Shown here piece by piece: positions 42,191-51,012 of a stretch of DNA of 64,000 nt. Every line of letters begins with the position of its first letter. Position 1 is the first letter of the stretch. The stretch comes from JAGLON01 sp041394985 (GTDB lineage: Bacteria; Zixibacteria; MSB-5A5; GN15; JAAZOE01): contig JAWLBI010000001.1 in the NCBI GenBank assembly GCA_041394985.1, positions 3,968,001 to 4,032,000 on the forward strand. The letters are read 5' to 3'. The notes beneath the pieces are model-generated. The model searched no databases. It saw only the letters and a program-made list of their open reading frames with translations, and was not told where the DNA came from. The position numbers and the translations under genes were made by a program.

Positions 42191-42694
42191 TCAGGCGAAT
42201 TCCACCAAGACCTGGCCTTTTTCGACACCGTCCCCCTCGGACACTGAAATTGACTTAATTTTCCCCTCGATCGGCGACTTGATGTCATTCTCCATTTTCA
42301 TGGCTTCCATGACCAACAGCGGCTGATTCTTGGCGACGGCATCCCCCTCGGCACAATTAATCTTTACGATCAATCCCGGCATCGGGGCGGTAATATTGAG
42401 CTGTTTGACGCTGTCGCTGATACCGGCTTTTTTCTTGATCCTGGCCAGTTCGAAATCCTCGACCAGGAATTGGCTCGACCTCGCCCCGTTAAAAATCCGA
42501 TATCCGTCAAATGATCCGTCAACACCGATTTCATGAGAGTGCCCGTTGATAATCAGCGAATACCGATTCGGGCCAAGGCGAATCAGGTCGACCGGAGACT
42601 CGGTTCCATCCGAGGTAATATACAATTGCCCGTCGTCTTCCCGCATGACGAATTCCCAGGATTTTTCGGCCCCGGTTACAAGTACTTTCTTCAT
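42191..42694 (-). CDS. Biotin carboxyl carrier protein
   Basis: This 167-residue protein ends in a biotinyl domain with EAMKMEN, the Lys to be biotinylated, framed by SPIEGKIKSISVSEGDGV and APMPGLIVKINCAEGDAV. The N-terminal half is a beta-rich region unlike fatty-acid AccB, similar to the carrier part of propionyl-CoA carboxylase alpha chains. Its start follows the biotin carboxylase stop by 3 nt. It carries CO2 between the biotin carboxylase and the carboxyltransferase encoded nearby. Operon context points to a propionyl-CoA (or closely related) carboxylase. Confidence 0.92.
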   Translation of the reverse strand: MKKVLVTGAEKSWEFVMREDDGQLYITSDGTESPVDLIRLGPNRYSLIINGHSHEIGVDGSFDGYRIFNGARSSQFLVEDFELARIKKKAGISDSVKQLNITAPMPGLIVKINCAEGDAVAKNQPLLVMEAMKMENDIKSPIEGKIKSISVSEGDGVEKGQVLVEFA

Positions 42695-42697
42695 CGC

Positions 42698-44218
42698 TCA
42701 CCAGACCTTTCTCAGACCGCTCATCCGTCCGGACAGCTTCCAGGCATTCTTTTGTACACTCGGTTGTGTTGCAGTCGCAGTAATCTTGGAGTGCTCCCGA
42801 AAGTCGACAATTGCCGCGGCCATCGCCGACAGCGTTAAATCCTCATCCGAATACGCCAGACTCGTCGACAGTTCCGGGAATTCATCTTCAATAAAGTGCG
42901 TCGACAATTTGCCCGCCCGGAAACTCTCGTTGCGCATGACAAGTAAATTGAACGGAATCGTCGTGTCGACGCCGTGGACGATGTATTCTTTTAATGCCCG
43001 CTCCATGCGCGAGATTGCCGCCTCACGAGTCCGCCCGGTTGTAATCAATTTGGCAATTTGCGGATCATAGAATACCGGTATCGTATCACCGGCCAGATAT
43101 CCTGAATCGACGCGCACTCCCGGCCCCGCCGGCTCCTGATATGCCGCTAATTTTCCCGTACTCGGCACGAATCCCGACGCCGCGTCCTCGGCATAAATTC
43201 GGCACTCGATGGCGTGCCCCTTTTGGACAATATCCTGCTGCGTGAATGATAATTTTTGCCCTCGTGCAACGCGAATCTGCTCCTTGACCAGATCCAGTCC
43301 CGTCACCATCTCCGTGACCGGATGTTCGACCTGGAGTCGAGTATTCACTTCGAGGAAATAGAAATTCAGGTTTTCATCGACGAGGAATTCCACCGTTCCG
43401 GCACCGACATAGCCGGTCGCCTTGGCAATGGCAATCGCAGCCGCGCCCATCCGCTCGCGCAATTCCGGCGTCATAATCGCCGATGGCGATTCCTCAATAA
43501 CTTTCTGATGCCGCCGCTGAATCGAACACTCGCGCTCACAAATATGCACAACATTTCCATGCGTATCAGCCATGATTTGTATTTCAATATGCCGCGGACG
43601 AGCAATGTATTTTTCGATGTACACACGACTGTCGCCGAATGCCGAATTAGCTTCGGATGCCGCCATCTTGAGTGCTGCCTCGAACGACTCCTCATCATGG
43701 ACGATGCGCATTCCCTTACCGCCGCCGCCTGCGGCAGCTTTGATCAGCACCGGATATCCGATTTTTCCGGCCTCTTCTTTCGCCTTGGGAATATCGCTGA
43801 TATCCTGCGTGCTCGCCGGAGCGAGCGGCAGGCCGGCCTTGATGGCCGCGGCGCGAGCCTCCAGTTTATCGCCGAGCAGTTTGATAACCTCGGGTGACGG
43901 CCCGATAAAAATCAATCCATTGTCGGCACAACGCTGTGCGAACGATGAATTTTCGGCCAGAAAACCGTACCCCGGATGAATCGCATCGGCCTTACACTTC
44001 TTTGCGATATCGATAATTTTATTTTGCACCAGGTATGTCTCGGCCGATGTCCTGCCGCGCAGCGGATAGGCTTCATCGGCAACGCGCACATGAAATGCAG
44101 CACGGTCGGGATCGGAATAAACGGCCACAGCGGTGATTCCGCAGTTGTGGCATCCGCGCGCGACACGCACGGCGATTTCGCCGCGATTGGCAATCAATAT
44201 TTTTCGAATCTCATTCAT
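42698..44218 (-). CDS. Biotin carboxylase subunit (propionyl-CoA carboxylase alpha-type)
   Basis: This 506-residue protein has the ATP-grasp biotin carboxylase core: ILIANRGEIAVRVARGC, ADAIHPGYGFLAENSSFA, IKAAAGGGGKGMRIV, RDCSIQRR-type ERECSIQRRHQK, EVNTRLQVEHPVTE and AEDAASGFVPSTG. The C-terminal BT/biotinyl part seen in mammalian and actinobacterial alpha chains is absent; the carrier is the separate next gene. It carboxylates biotin using ATP and bicarbonate. The start lies 2 nt after the stop of the Mrr-type gene, with a GGAAG ribosome site inside that gene's last codons, so translation depends on the inserted gene. Confidence 0.94.
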   Translation of the reverse strand: MNEIRKILIANRGEIAVRVARGCHNCGITAVAVYSDPDRAAFHVRVADEAYPLRGRTSAETYLVQNKIIDIAKKCKADAIHPGYGFLAENSSFAQRCADNGLIFIGPSPEVIKLLGDKLEARAAAIKAGLPLAPASTQDISDIPKAKEEAGKIGYPVLIKAAAGGGGKGMRIVHDEESFEAALKMAASEANSAFGDSRVYIEKYIARPRHIEIQIMADTHGNVVHICERECSIQRRHQKVIEESPSAIMTPELRERMGAAAIAIAKATGYVGAGTVEFLVDENLNFYFLEVNTRLQVEHPVTEMVTGLDLVKEQIRVARGQKLSFTQQDIVQKGHAIECRIYAEDAASGFVPSTGKLAAYQEPAGPGVRVDSGYLAGDTIPVFYDPQIAKLITTGRTREAAISRMERALKEYIVHGVDTTIPFNLLVMRNESFRAGKLSTHFIEDEFPELSTSLAYSDEDLTLSAMAAAIVDFREHSKITATATQPSVQKNAWKLSGRMSGLRKVW

Positions 44219-44220
44219 AG

Positions 44221-45132
44221 TCAGTCTTCCACAAAGTAATCGGAATCAAGTTTTTTAACCTCATATTTTGCAATGGTAGACACACCAAGATCATGATCAA
44301 TCATTAGCTTGGCAAGCATCTCGCCATCGACCAAGACTATACTCTTGTCGATATTATTGGCATAGTCAATGGCATCTTTTGTGAAGCGAGATGTTGTAAT
44401 AAGAATGCCACGTTTTGCACGAACACCGTCCAGACTACCGGCAAATGATTGGACAATTGGTCTGCCAACAACGCCTTCCCAGCGCTTGGCCTGTATGTAT
44501 ATTACATCTAATCCAAGTTTATCTTCTTTGATAATGCCGTCTATGCCACCGTCTCCTGAACGCCCAACTGCTTTACCCGCATCCTTTCGCGATCCTCCAT
44601 ACCCCATTTTTATCAATAAATCAATAACCAATCTTTCGAAAAACTGTGGGCTTTCGCTTTTAATTCTATCCAGTAAATCACTACTTAGAGTATCAATTAG
44701 CTCCTGGTAACTTTCTTCAAGTAAATCTTCAGGTGTTTTATTCCCTAATTCCTTATTCGCTTCAATCACGGACTCTTCTGACTGCTTTTTTTTCTTCTGA
44801 AATTCCAAAAATTCTGGAAATTGCCTTAGAAATACATTGTCTATTTTATTGGGCTTTGATGCCAATACTTCATTTCCCCTTTGAGTGATTTTAATAAATC
44901 CTCTTTGAGGTGATTCGAGTAGCCTCGCCTTTTTTAAATAGGTTCTTGCCCATCCAACCCGATTGGCAAACTTATGATTTTGTCCGCTTGGCAATAATTC
45001 TTTTAAATCCCTTTCAGAAAGCCCTAAAATTACAGCCAATTTTTCGATTGCTTCCGATATTGATAACTCTATTTCGCGTGAAGTAAGCTCCAATAATGGA
45101 AGCATTATTGATTGATAATCTGGAATTGCCAT
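44221..45132 (-). CDS. Mrr-type restriction endonuclease
   Basis: This 303-residue protein has the length and layout of E. coli Mrr: an N-terminal winged-helix Mrr_N domain (about 1-95), a charged linker and a PD-(D/E)xK endonuclease domain. The domain has FFERLVIDLLIKMGYGG (Glu167), GDGGIDGII (Asp198) and YIQAKRW (Gln214-x-Lys216). Family knowledge: Mrr enzymes are type IV restriction enzymes cutting modified DNA, with no partner methyltransferase. The gene is markedly more AT-rich than the operon. It lies between the carboxyltransferase gene (9-nt gap, AGGAG ribosome site overlapping the upstream stop) and the biotin carboxylase gene (2-nt gap). Its placement between two metabolic subunits is unusual and suggests insertion. 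Confidence 0.9.
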   Translation of the reverse strand: MAIPDYQSIMLPLLELTSREIELSISEAIEKLAVILGLSERDLKELLPSGQNHKFANRVGWARTYLKKARLLESPQRGFIKITQRGNEVLASKPNKIDNVFLRQFPEFLEFQKKKKQSEESVIEANKELGNKTPEDLLEESYQELIDTLSSDLLDRIKSESPQFFERLVIDLLIKMGYGGSRKDAGKAVGRSGDGGIDGIIKEDKLGLDVIYIQAKRWEGVVGRPIVQSFAGSLDGVRAKRGILITTSRFTKDAIDYANNIDKSIVLVDGEMLAKLMIDHDLGVSTIAKYEVKKLDSDYFVED

Positions 45133-45141
45133 AAGTCTCTC

Positions 45142-46692
45142 CTACAGCGGAATATTGCCGTGCTTCTTCGGCGGATTGTTGTAGCGCTTATTCTCCAGCA
45201 TCTTGAGCGCCTTGATCAACCGTGTCCTCGTCCGCTTCGGCTCGATGACATCATCGACATATCCTCGCTCCGCGGCGATAAACGGATTGGCGAACTTGCG
45301 CGTGAACTCCTCGACTTTTTCGTCAATCGCCTTTTCTTTATCCTCCGCCGCCTCGATATCCTTCTTGAAAATAATCTCGACTGCGCCTTTCGGCCCCATG
45401 ACCGCGATCTCGGCCGTCGGCCAGGCATAGTTCATATCGCCGAGCACATGTTTGGAATTCATGACATCATACGCCCCGCCATACGCCTTGCGCGTGATGA
45501 CGGTGATTTTCGGTACCGTTGCCTCACAATAGGCAAACAGCAGCTTCGCACCGTTGACGATAATTCCATTGTGTTCCTGATCCGTCCCCGGCAGAAATCC
45601 CGGTACATCTTCGAAAGTAATTATGGGAATATTGAACGCATCGCAGAATCTGATAAACCGCCCGGCCTTGCGCGATGAATTGATATCCAGCACACCAGCC
45701 AATACCGCCGGTTGATTGGCGATGATGCCGACCGAATAGCCGCCTAACCGAGCGAATCCAACGATGATATTCCCGGCGAAATCGGCGTGAATTTCCAAAA
45801 ATCGTCCTTCATCCACGACCCGGGTGATGATTTCCTTCATGTCATACGGCTTGTTCGGATTATCGGGAATAATCGAATTCAGATCTTCATCCTCGCGGCT
45901 GATCGGATCATCCGTTTCGACGAACGGAGGATCTTCCATATTATTCAATGGCAGATAACTCATCAATGCGCGCACGAAGCGAATCGCATCGGGCTCGTTT
46001 TCAGCCGCATAATGCGCCACCCCGGATTTCGATGCGTGCGTGTCGGCGCCGCCTAAATCTTCGAATGACACTGTCTCATGCGTCACCGTTTTGACGACAT
46101 TCGGACCGGTCACGAACATGTGACTCAGCTTTTTCACCATGATGGTGAAATCGGTAATTGCCGGGCTGTATACTGCGCCACCCGCACAGGGGCCGAGAAT
46201 AATCGATATCTGCGGCACGACGCCCGATGCCTGCGTATTGCGCAGGAAAATATCGGCGTAGCCGCCGAGCGACACGACGCCTTCCTGAATTCGAGCGCCG
46301 CCGGAATCATTGAGGCCGATAACCGGCGCGCCGACCTTCATCGCCATATCCATGATTTTGCAAATTTTTTCGGCATGCGCCTCGGCCAAAGATCCGCCGA
46401 ATACGGTAAAATCCTGTGAGAAGACGAACACCTGGCGGCCATCGACTGTTCCCACACCGGTGACGACGCCGTCACCGAGAATCTTCTGTTTGTCCAGACC
46501 GAAATCCCGGCTGCGATGGGTCACGAACATGTCGAACTCTTCGAAACTGCCCTTATCCAAAAAAAGCTCCAGCCGCTCGCGAGCGGTGAGCTTCCCCTTG
46601 GCATGCTGTGCGTCAATCTTGGCCTGGCCTCCGCCCAGACGGGCCTCGGCGCGCTTCCTATCCAGTTCCTTCAATTTGTCTTCTAATGACAT
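45142..46692 (-). CDS. Carboxyltransferase subunit (propionyl-CoA carboxylase beta-type)
   Basis: From the ATG at 46692 (GAGGG ribosome site, 8-nt spacer) this protein has 516 residues; an in-frame start at 46725 overlaps the MBL-fold gene. It is a two-domain carboxyltransferase with LTARERLELFLDKGSFEEFD, the oxyanion-hole segment GGARIQEGVVSLGGYA, and the second-domain PGFLPGTDQEHNGII and RKAYGGAYDVMNSKH. This is the sequence type of propionyl-CoA carboxylase and methylmalonyl-CoA decarboxylase beta chains. In context it most likely makes (S)-methylmalonyl-CoA from propionyl-CoA with the biotin carboxylase and carrier genes nearby. Acetyl-CoA or another acyl-CoA as substrate cannot be excluded from sequence alone. 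Confidence 0.93.
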   Translation of the reverse strand: MSLEDKLKELDRKRAEARLGGGQAKIDAQHAKGKLTARERLELFLDKGSFEEFDMFVTHRSRDFGLDKQKILGDGVVTGVGTVDGRQVFVFSQDFTVFGGSLAEAHAEKICKIMDMAMKVGAPVIGLNDSGGARIQEGVVSLGGYADIFLRNTQASGVVPQISIILGPCAGGAVYSPAITDFTIMVKKLSHMFVTGPNVVKTVTHETVSFEDLGGADTHASKSGVAHYAAENEPDAIRFVRALMSYLPLNNMEDPPFVETDDPISREDEDLNSIIPDNPNKPYDMKEIITRVVDEGRFLEIHADFAGNIIVGFARLGGYSVGIIANQPAVLAGVLDINSSRKAGRFIRFCDAFNIPIITFEDVPGFLPGTDQEHNGIIVNGAKLLFAYCEATVPKITVITRKAYGGAYDVMNSKHVLGDMNYAWPTAEIAVMGPKGAVEIIFKKDIEAAEDKEKAIDEKVEEFTRKFANPFIAAERGYVDDVIEPKRTRTRLIKALKMLENKRYNNPPKKHGNIPL

Positions 46693-46721
46693 GACAATGC
46701 CCTCGCTATGGTGGTCCGCCG

Positions 46722-47558
46722 TCAATACAGCGGCTTGATTACGGTCTTAACCCCCTCTTCAAAGGCCCGGCCCACCGGCACCTCGACATCATGGTCGAAG
46801 GCAATGGCGATTTCCCCGGCCAGCGCTCGCTTAGTCAGCGACCGCTTCACTTTCATCGTCTCCAGCGGCATCAGATCGACCGATGCGACATACGGCACCT
46901 TGAAATGATGCACCGACGGGATAATATCGGCATAATAGACAATTGTCTCACCGCCGGATGAAAACTCGATTCCCGCATGCCCCGGCGTGTGACCGCCCGT
47001 CTTGACGATTTTGACACCCGGCAATATCTCCTTCGTACCGTCGATAAATTCAATCTGTCCCGATTGCTCCAACGCTTTCATCCGCTCTGCCACATACACG
47101 GCACCGGTGCGTTCGTTGGGATGAATGGCATCATCCCATTCATCTTTTTGTATAAGATACTTCGCATTGGCGAATCGCGGAATCAGCTTGCCGTTTTCCT
47201 CTTTCAAAGCCCCGCCGACATGATCGGTGTGCAGATGCGACAGAAACACGATATCAATGTCATCACACGATATTCCGTGCTTCTCGAGTCCCGATTCGAT
47301 GGCCGATTCGCGCGACGTCGCATAAATTTTCTTCTCTTTTTCCGTCAGGACAGTGCCCAGCCCGGTATCGCACAGGATTTTCTTTTCGCCGGTATTGACG
47401 ACAAACAGATTCGTCTGCATGCGAATCAGGTTTTCGTCATCGGCATCGACCATCTTCCCCCAGATCTTCTTGGGGACGACGCCGAACATGGCGCCGCCGT
47501 CGAGTTTGAATTCCTGCTCTACGATGTGAAAGATAGAAAATTCACCGAATGTGTACAC
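46722..47558 (-). CDS. Metallo-beta-lactamase-fold hydrolase
   Basis: This 278-residue protein starts at a GTG with AAAGG 8 nt upstream. It has the MBL zinc site SHLHTDHVGG (HxHxDH), further His residues in TGGHTPGHAGI and FDHDVEVP, and a DTGLGTV loop. Family knowledge: the fold hydrolyses many substrates, including lactones, thioesters and glyoxylase products; the activity here is unknown, but a CoA-thioester-related role would fit its position. It follows the acyl-CoA dehydrogenase gene, with a terminator hairpin in the gap, and precedes the carboxyltransferase gene. Confidence 0.85.
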   Translation of the reverse strand: MYTFGEFSIFHIVEQEFKLDGGAMFGVVPKKIWGKMVDADDENLIRMQTNLFVVNTGEKKILCDTGLGTVLTEKEKKIYATSRESAIESGLEKHGISCDDIDIVFLSHLHTDHVGGALKEENGKLIPRFANAKYLIQKDEWDDAIHPNERTGAVYVAERMKALEQSGQIEFIDGTKEILPGVKIVKTGGHTPGHAGIEFSSGGETIVYYADIIPSVHHFKVPYVASVDLMPLETMKVKRSLTKRALAGEIAIAFDHDVEVPVGRAFEEGVKTVIKPLY

Positions 47559-47571
47559 GGTCAGCCTTTAT

Positions 47572-47605
47572 AAAACGAGGGACCTCTCCAGTGGGAGGTC
47601 CCTCG
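47572..47605 (-). terminator. Terminator hairpin within the propionate block
   Basis: CGAGGGACCTC and GAGGTCCCTCG form a perfect 11-bp stem around an 8-nt loop, followed on the minus strand by TTTTAT. It lies between acyl-CoA dehydrogenase and the MBL gene, so it separates or attenuates the two halves of the block. Confidence 0.82.
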
Positions 47606-47622
47606 AAGTAGTCATAAAAATA

Positions 47623-48795
47623 TTACAGAGCGCGCAGGTAGGTGCCGCCGATGATCAGACGCTGAACTTCGGACGTACCTTCGTAGATTTCGATAACGCG
47701 CTGGTCGCGGTACAGTTTCTCGATAATCGAGAACTCACCGATATAACCATACCCGGAGTGAATCTGCATGGCGCGATCGACACAGAATCCGGCCGCTTCG
47801 GCAGCGAACAATTTCGCCTGGGCCGCTTCGGTCGAGAACCTGACGCCTTTATCCTGCAACTGGGCCGCTTTGTACGTCATCACACGAGCCGCTTCCAGCT
47901 TCGTCGCCATGTCTGCGATCATCCACTGAATAGCCTGCAGCTTGGCGATCGGAGCGCCGAATGCGATACGTTTGTTGGCGAACTTGACCGCTTCTTCGAC
48001 CGCACGCTGGGCAATACCGACGCCCTGCGCCGCAACGCCGACACGCGCGCCGTCGAGCGTATTCATCGCATATTTGAATCCGGAGCCTTCTTCACCCATC
48101 AGATTCGATTTCGGAACCGTGACATCCTTGAGGTAAATTCGGCCGGTCGTGGCGGCTTTCATACCCATCTTGTACTGCAGCGTTTCGCCTTTGAAACCGG
48201 GCGTGCTGGCATCGACGAGAATCGCCGAAATGCTCGGGCGCTTGGCTTCCTTCTGGTCACCGATTTTGCAGAACAGAACGGCAAAGTCACACACGTCGCC
48301 GTGCATGATGAAGTGCTTTTTGCCGTTAATGACATAATTATTGCCGTTTTCAATTGCCGTCGTGCTCTGGTTGGCTGCGTCGGAACCGGCGTTTTCTTCG
48401 GTCAATGCGAAAGCCGGGATCAATTCGCCCTTGGCCGCCTTCGGAATATATTTCTTCTTCTGCTCTTCGTTGCCGAAGGTGAAGACCGGATATGAGGCCA
48501 ACTGTGGGACCGCCGTCAGCAGTGACGTCGGGGCATCCCAGAAAGCCAATTCTTCGATCATGGTTGCATACTCGAGAGCCGTGCAGCCGCCGCCGCCGTA
48601 TTCCTTCGGCATTGAATAGCCGATAAATCCCTGAGCGGCAATCTTCTTATAATAGTCTTTCGGAAACACCTGCGGTTCCGGACGACGATCCAATTCGATA
48701 AAGATCTTCGAAATTTCCTTTTCACCGAATGCATGCACTCTATCGCGAACAGCCTGCTGGCTGTCATCGACATTGAATCTTTTCATCATGTCCAC
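47623..48795 (-). CDS. Acyl-CoA dehydrogenase
   Basis: This 390-residue protein has the acyl-CoA dehydrogenase signature segments FALTEENAGSDAAN and RIAFGAPIAKLQAIQWMIAD, and near the C-terminus the catalytic base Glu in IYEGTSEVQRLIIGG. FAD binding and the length fit short- or medium-chain enzymes; the exact acyl chain is not fixed by sequence. It oxidises acyl-CoA to enoyl-CoA and passes electrons to ETF. The start may be GTG (48795) or the ATG at 48789; GGGAGG lies upstream of both. Codon use is biased, suggesting strong expression. It follows the mutase small subunit by 31 nt. Confidence 0.92.
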   Translation of the reverse strand: MDMMKRFNVDDSQQAVRDRVHAFGEKEISKIFIELDRRPEPQVFPKDYYKKIAAQGFIGYSMPKEYGGGGCTALEYATMIEELAFWDAPTSLLTAVPQLASYPVFTFGNEEQKKKYIPKAAKGELIPAFALTEENAGSDAANQSTTAIENGNNYVINGKKHFIMHGDVCDFAVLFCKIGDQKEAKRPSISAILVDASTPGFKGETLQYKMGMKAATTGRIYLKDVTVPKSNLMGEEGSGFKYAMNTLDGARVGVAAQGVGIAQRAVEEAVKFANKRIAFGAPIAKLQAIQWMIADMATKLEAARVMTYKAAQLQDKGVRFSTEAAQAKLFAAEAAGFCVDRAMQIHSGYGYIGEFSIIEKLYRDQRVIEIYEGTSEVQRLIIGGTYLRAL

Positions 48796-48826
48796 GAAAA
48801 CCTCCCTATGGTTTTATCTTCCAATT

Positions 48827-49246
48827 TTACATAATTTTCTCATCGGACTTGTTATTCTTCACGGCCTCGCGCAGCCAATCAACGATATCCGTCGTCGCCG
48901 CACCCGGCGTGAATATCCTGGCGATGCCGACCTTTTCCAATTCAGCGATCTCTTCATCGGGAATGATACCGCCGCCGAACAGAAGGATATCATCGCCGCC
49001 GGCCTCGCGCAGCCGCTTCAAAATCGCCGGAAACAGCGTCATATGGGCCCCCGATAAAATCGATACACCCACCGCGTCGACATCTTCCTGAATCGCCGCT
49101 GTGACGATCTGATCCGGCGTCTGCCGCAATCCCGTATAAATGACTTCGAATCCCGCATCCCGAAAGGCTGCCGCAATCACCTTGATGCCGCGATCGTGCC
49201 CGTCCAGACCGGGTTTTGCCAGAAGTACTCGAATCTTGTCTGCCAT
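48827..49246 (-). CDS. Methylmalonyl-CoA mutase, B12-binding subunit
   Basis: This 139-residue protein is a stand-alone cobalamin-binding domain: KPGLDGHDRGIKV gives the DxHxxG motif whose His replaces the lower ligand of the cobalt, with SILSGAHMTL and GGGIIPDEEIAELEKVG as the other typical segments. It forms the mutase together with the larger subunit encoded just upstream (23-nt gap). Separate mutase subunits of this kind occur in archaea and several bacterial phyla, in contrast to the fused E. coli Sbm. A GGGAT lies before the start. Confidence 0.94.
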   Translation of the reverse strand: MADKIRVLLAKPGLDGHDRGIKVIAAAFRDAGFEVIYTGLRQTPDQIVTAAIQEDVDAVGVSILSGAHMTLFPAILKRLREAGGDDILLFGGGIIPDEEIAELEKVGIARIFTPGAATTDIVDWLREAVKNNKSDEKIM

Positions 49247-49269
49247 GTCATTCTATCCCGTGAAATCTA

Positions 49270-50937
49270 TTAAAACATCGGTGGCTCGTTGTATTCGCCG
49301 AACACCGGACGCATGGCGTCACAGATTTCCTCCTCGGTCGCATACACACGAACACACTCCAGAATTGCTTTCATCGTATTGCCGGTGCCGCGAGCGCACT
49401 CGGTTAATTCCGCAAGCGTCCGCTTCGCCTTATCGTTATCTCGCGTTTCTTTGGTCTTCTTCAAATTACTGATTTGCTCTTCCGCGATACCTTCGTCGAT
49501 TTTCAGAATCGGAATGTCAATATCCTCATCCATCACATAGCCGTTGACGCCGACGATAATCCGCTCGCCCCGCTCGATTTCCTTCTGGTAGCGATAGGCC
49601 GACTTTGCCAGTTCGCGCTGGAAGTATCCCTCTTCGATACACTTCAGCACGCCGCCGCGCCGCTCGATTTCATCGAAGTATTCCTCGGCCTCGGCTTCAA
49701 TTTTATCGGTCAGATATTCGACATAATATGAACCGGCCAGCGGATCGATCGTGTTCGTCACGCCGGTTTCATTCATGATGATCTGCTGTGTGCGGAGAGC
49801 CAGCAGCACGGCTTTTTCCGAGGGCAAAGCCAGCGTTTCATCCATCGAGTTGGTATGCAGCGATTGCGTACCGCCCAACACACCAGACAGCGCTTCGAAC
49901 GCCGTGCGCATCAGGTTATTTTCCGGCTGCTGAGCCGTCAGGGAACATCCCGCCGTCTGCGTATGGAAGCGGAGCAACCAGTTGCGCTCCTGTTTCGCGC
50001 CGTATTTATACCGCATCCGCTTGGCCCAGATACGCCGCGCCGCGCGATACTTCGCGATTTCCTCGAAGAAATCCTGATGAGCATTGAAGAAGAACGACAG
50101 GCGCTTGGAGAATACATCAATATCCTGCCCGGCCGCCATTGCCGATTCCACATATTGGAAGCCATCGGCCAACGTAAAGGCCAGTTCCTGGGCCGCCGTT
50201 GCACCGGCCTCTCGAATATGATACCCCGAAATCGAAATCGTATTCCACATCGGGACATGCTCCGAACAGAATGCCATCATATCGGTGATTAACCGAATCG
50301 ACGGCTCCGGCGGATAAATCCATTCCTTCTGCGCAATGTACTCTTTCAGAATATCATTCTGAAGGGTGCCGCGAAGTTTATGCGAAGAAACGCCTTTGTT
50401 CTCGGACAGCGCAATATACATGGCCAGCAGAATCGAGGCCGGCGCGTTTATCGTCATCGATGTCGATATTTTCGATGTATCGATACCGTCAAAAATCGTT
50501 TCCATATCGGCCAGCGTATCTACGGCAACGCCGCATTTGCCGACCTCACCGAGTGACCGATCGCTGTCGGAATCGTATCCCATCAGTGTCGGCAGATCGA
50601 ATGCAACCGACAGGCCGTTCGTACCTTCCTTCAGCAGATAGTGATAGCGCTCGTTAGTCTGCTTCGGTGTGCCCATGCCGGAGAACTGTCGCATTGTCCA
50701 CATTTTTCCGCGGTACATCGTCTTATGGACACCCCGCGTATACGGGAATTCACCCGGAAAGCCGATTTTGTCCAAATATTTGTCCATGTTGACCGATTCG
50801 GGGCCATACAGGATATTTACATCGTCACCGGACACGGTCATATATCGAGGGCGTGCGTCCTGCGGCATCTTGGCCACATCGGCATCCCATTTTTTTCTAT
50901 ATTCCTTCAGATTCTCCAAAAAGGTCTTGTCAAACAT
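49270..50937 (-). CDS. Methylmalonyl-CoA mutase, catalytic subunit
   Basis: This 555-residue protein is the barrel part of methylmalonyl-CoA mutase, with TRGVHKTMYRGKMWTMRQFSG, GLSVAFDLPTLMGYDSD, SISGYHIREAGA, and HTNSMDETLALPSEKA. It converts methylmalonyl-CoA to succinyl-CoA with adenosyl-B12 from the small subunit. The length is typical for a catalytic subunit that lacks the B12 domain. GAGGAT lies 7 nt upstream. Context: meaB is upstream, the small subunit is downstream. Confidence 0.95.
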   Translation of the reverse strand: MFDKTFLENLKEYRKKWDADVAKMPQDARPRYMTVSGDDVNILYGPESVNMDKYLDKIGFPGEFPYTRGVHKTMYRGKMWTMRQFSGMGTPKQTNERYHYLLKEGTNGLSVAFDLPTLMGYDSDSDRSLGEVGKCGVAVDTLADMETIFDGIDTSKISTSMTINAPASILLAMYIALSENKGVSSHKLRGTLQNDILKEYIAQKEWIYPPEPSIRLITDMMAFCSEHVPMWNTISISGYHIREAGATAAQELAFTLADGFQYVESAMAAGQDIDVFSKRLSFFFNAHQDFFEEIAKYRAARRIWAKRMRYKYGAKQERNWLLRFHTQTAGCSLTAQQPENNLMRTAFEALSGVLGGTQSLHTNSMDETLALPSEKAVLLALRTQQIIMNETGVTNTIDPLAGSYYVEYLTDKIEAEAEEYFDEIERRGGVLKCIEEGYFQRELAKSAYRYQKEIERGERIIVGVNGYVMDEDIDIPILKIDEGIAEEQISNLKKTKETRDNDKAKRTLAELTECARGTGNTMKAILECVRVYATEEEICDAMRPVFGEYNEPPMF

Positions 50938-51012
50938 GAACCATCCTCGTTGCTGGTTTTGAATCGTTCAAAGGCATTGCAAGCGATAAATATACCCCAT
51001 TGGTGGGAAAAA

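Noticed and set aside
47551..48495. 314-codon open frame opposite acyl-CoA dehydrogenase
   Set aside because: Antisense shadow of a strongly codon-biased gene.
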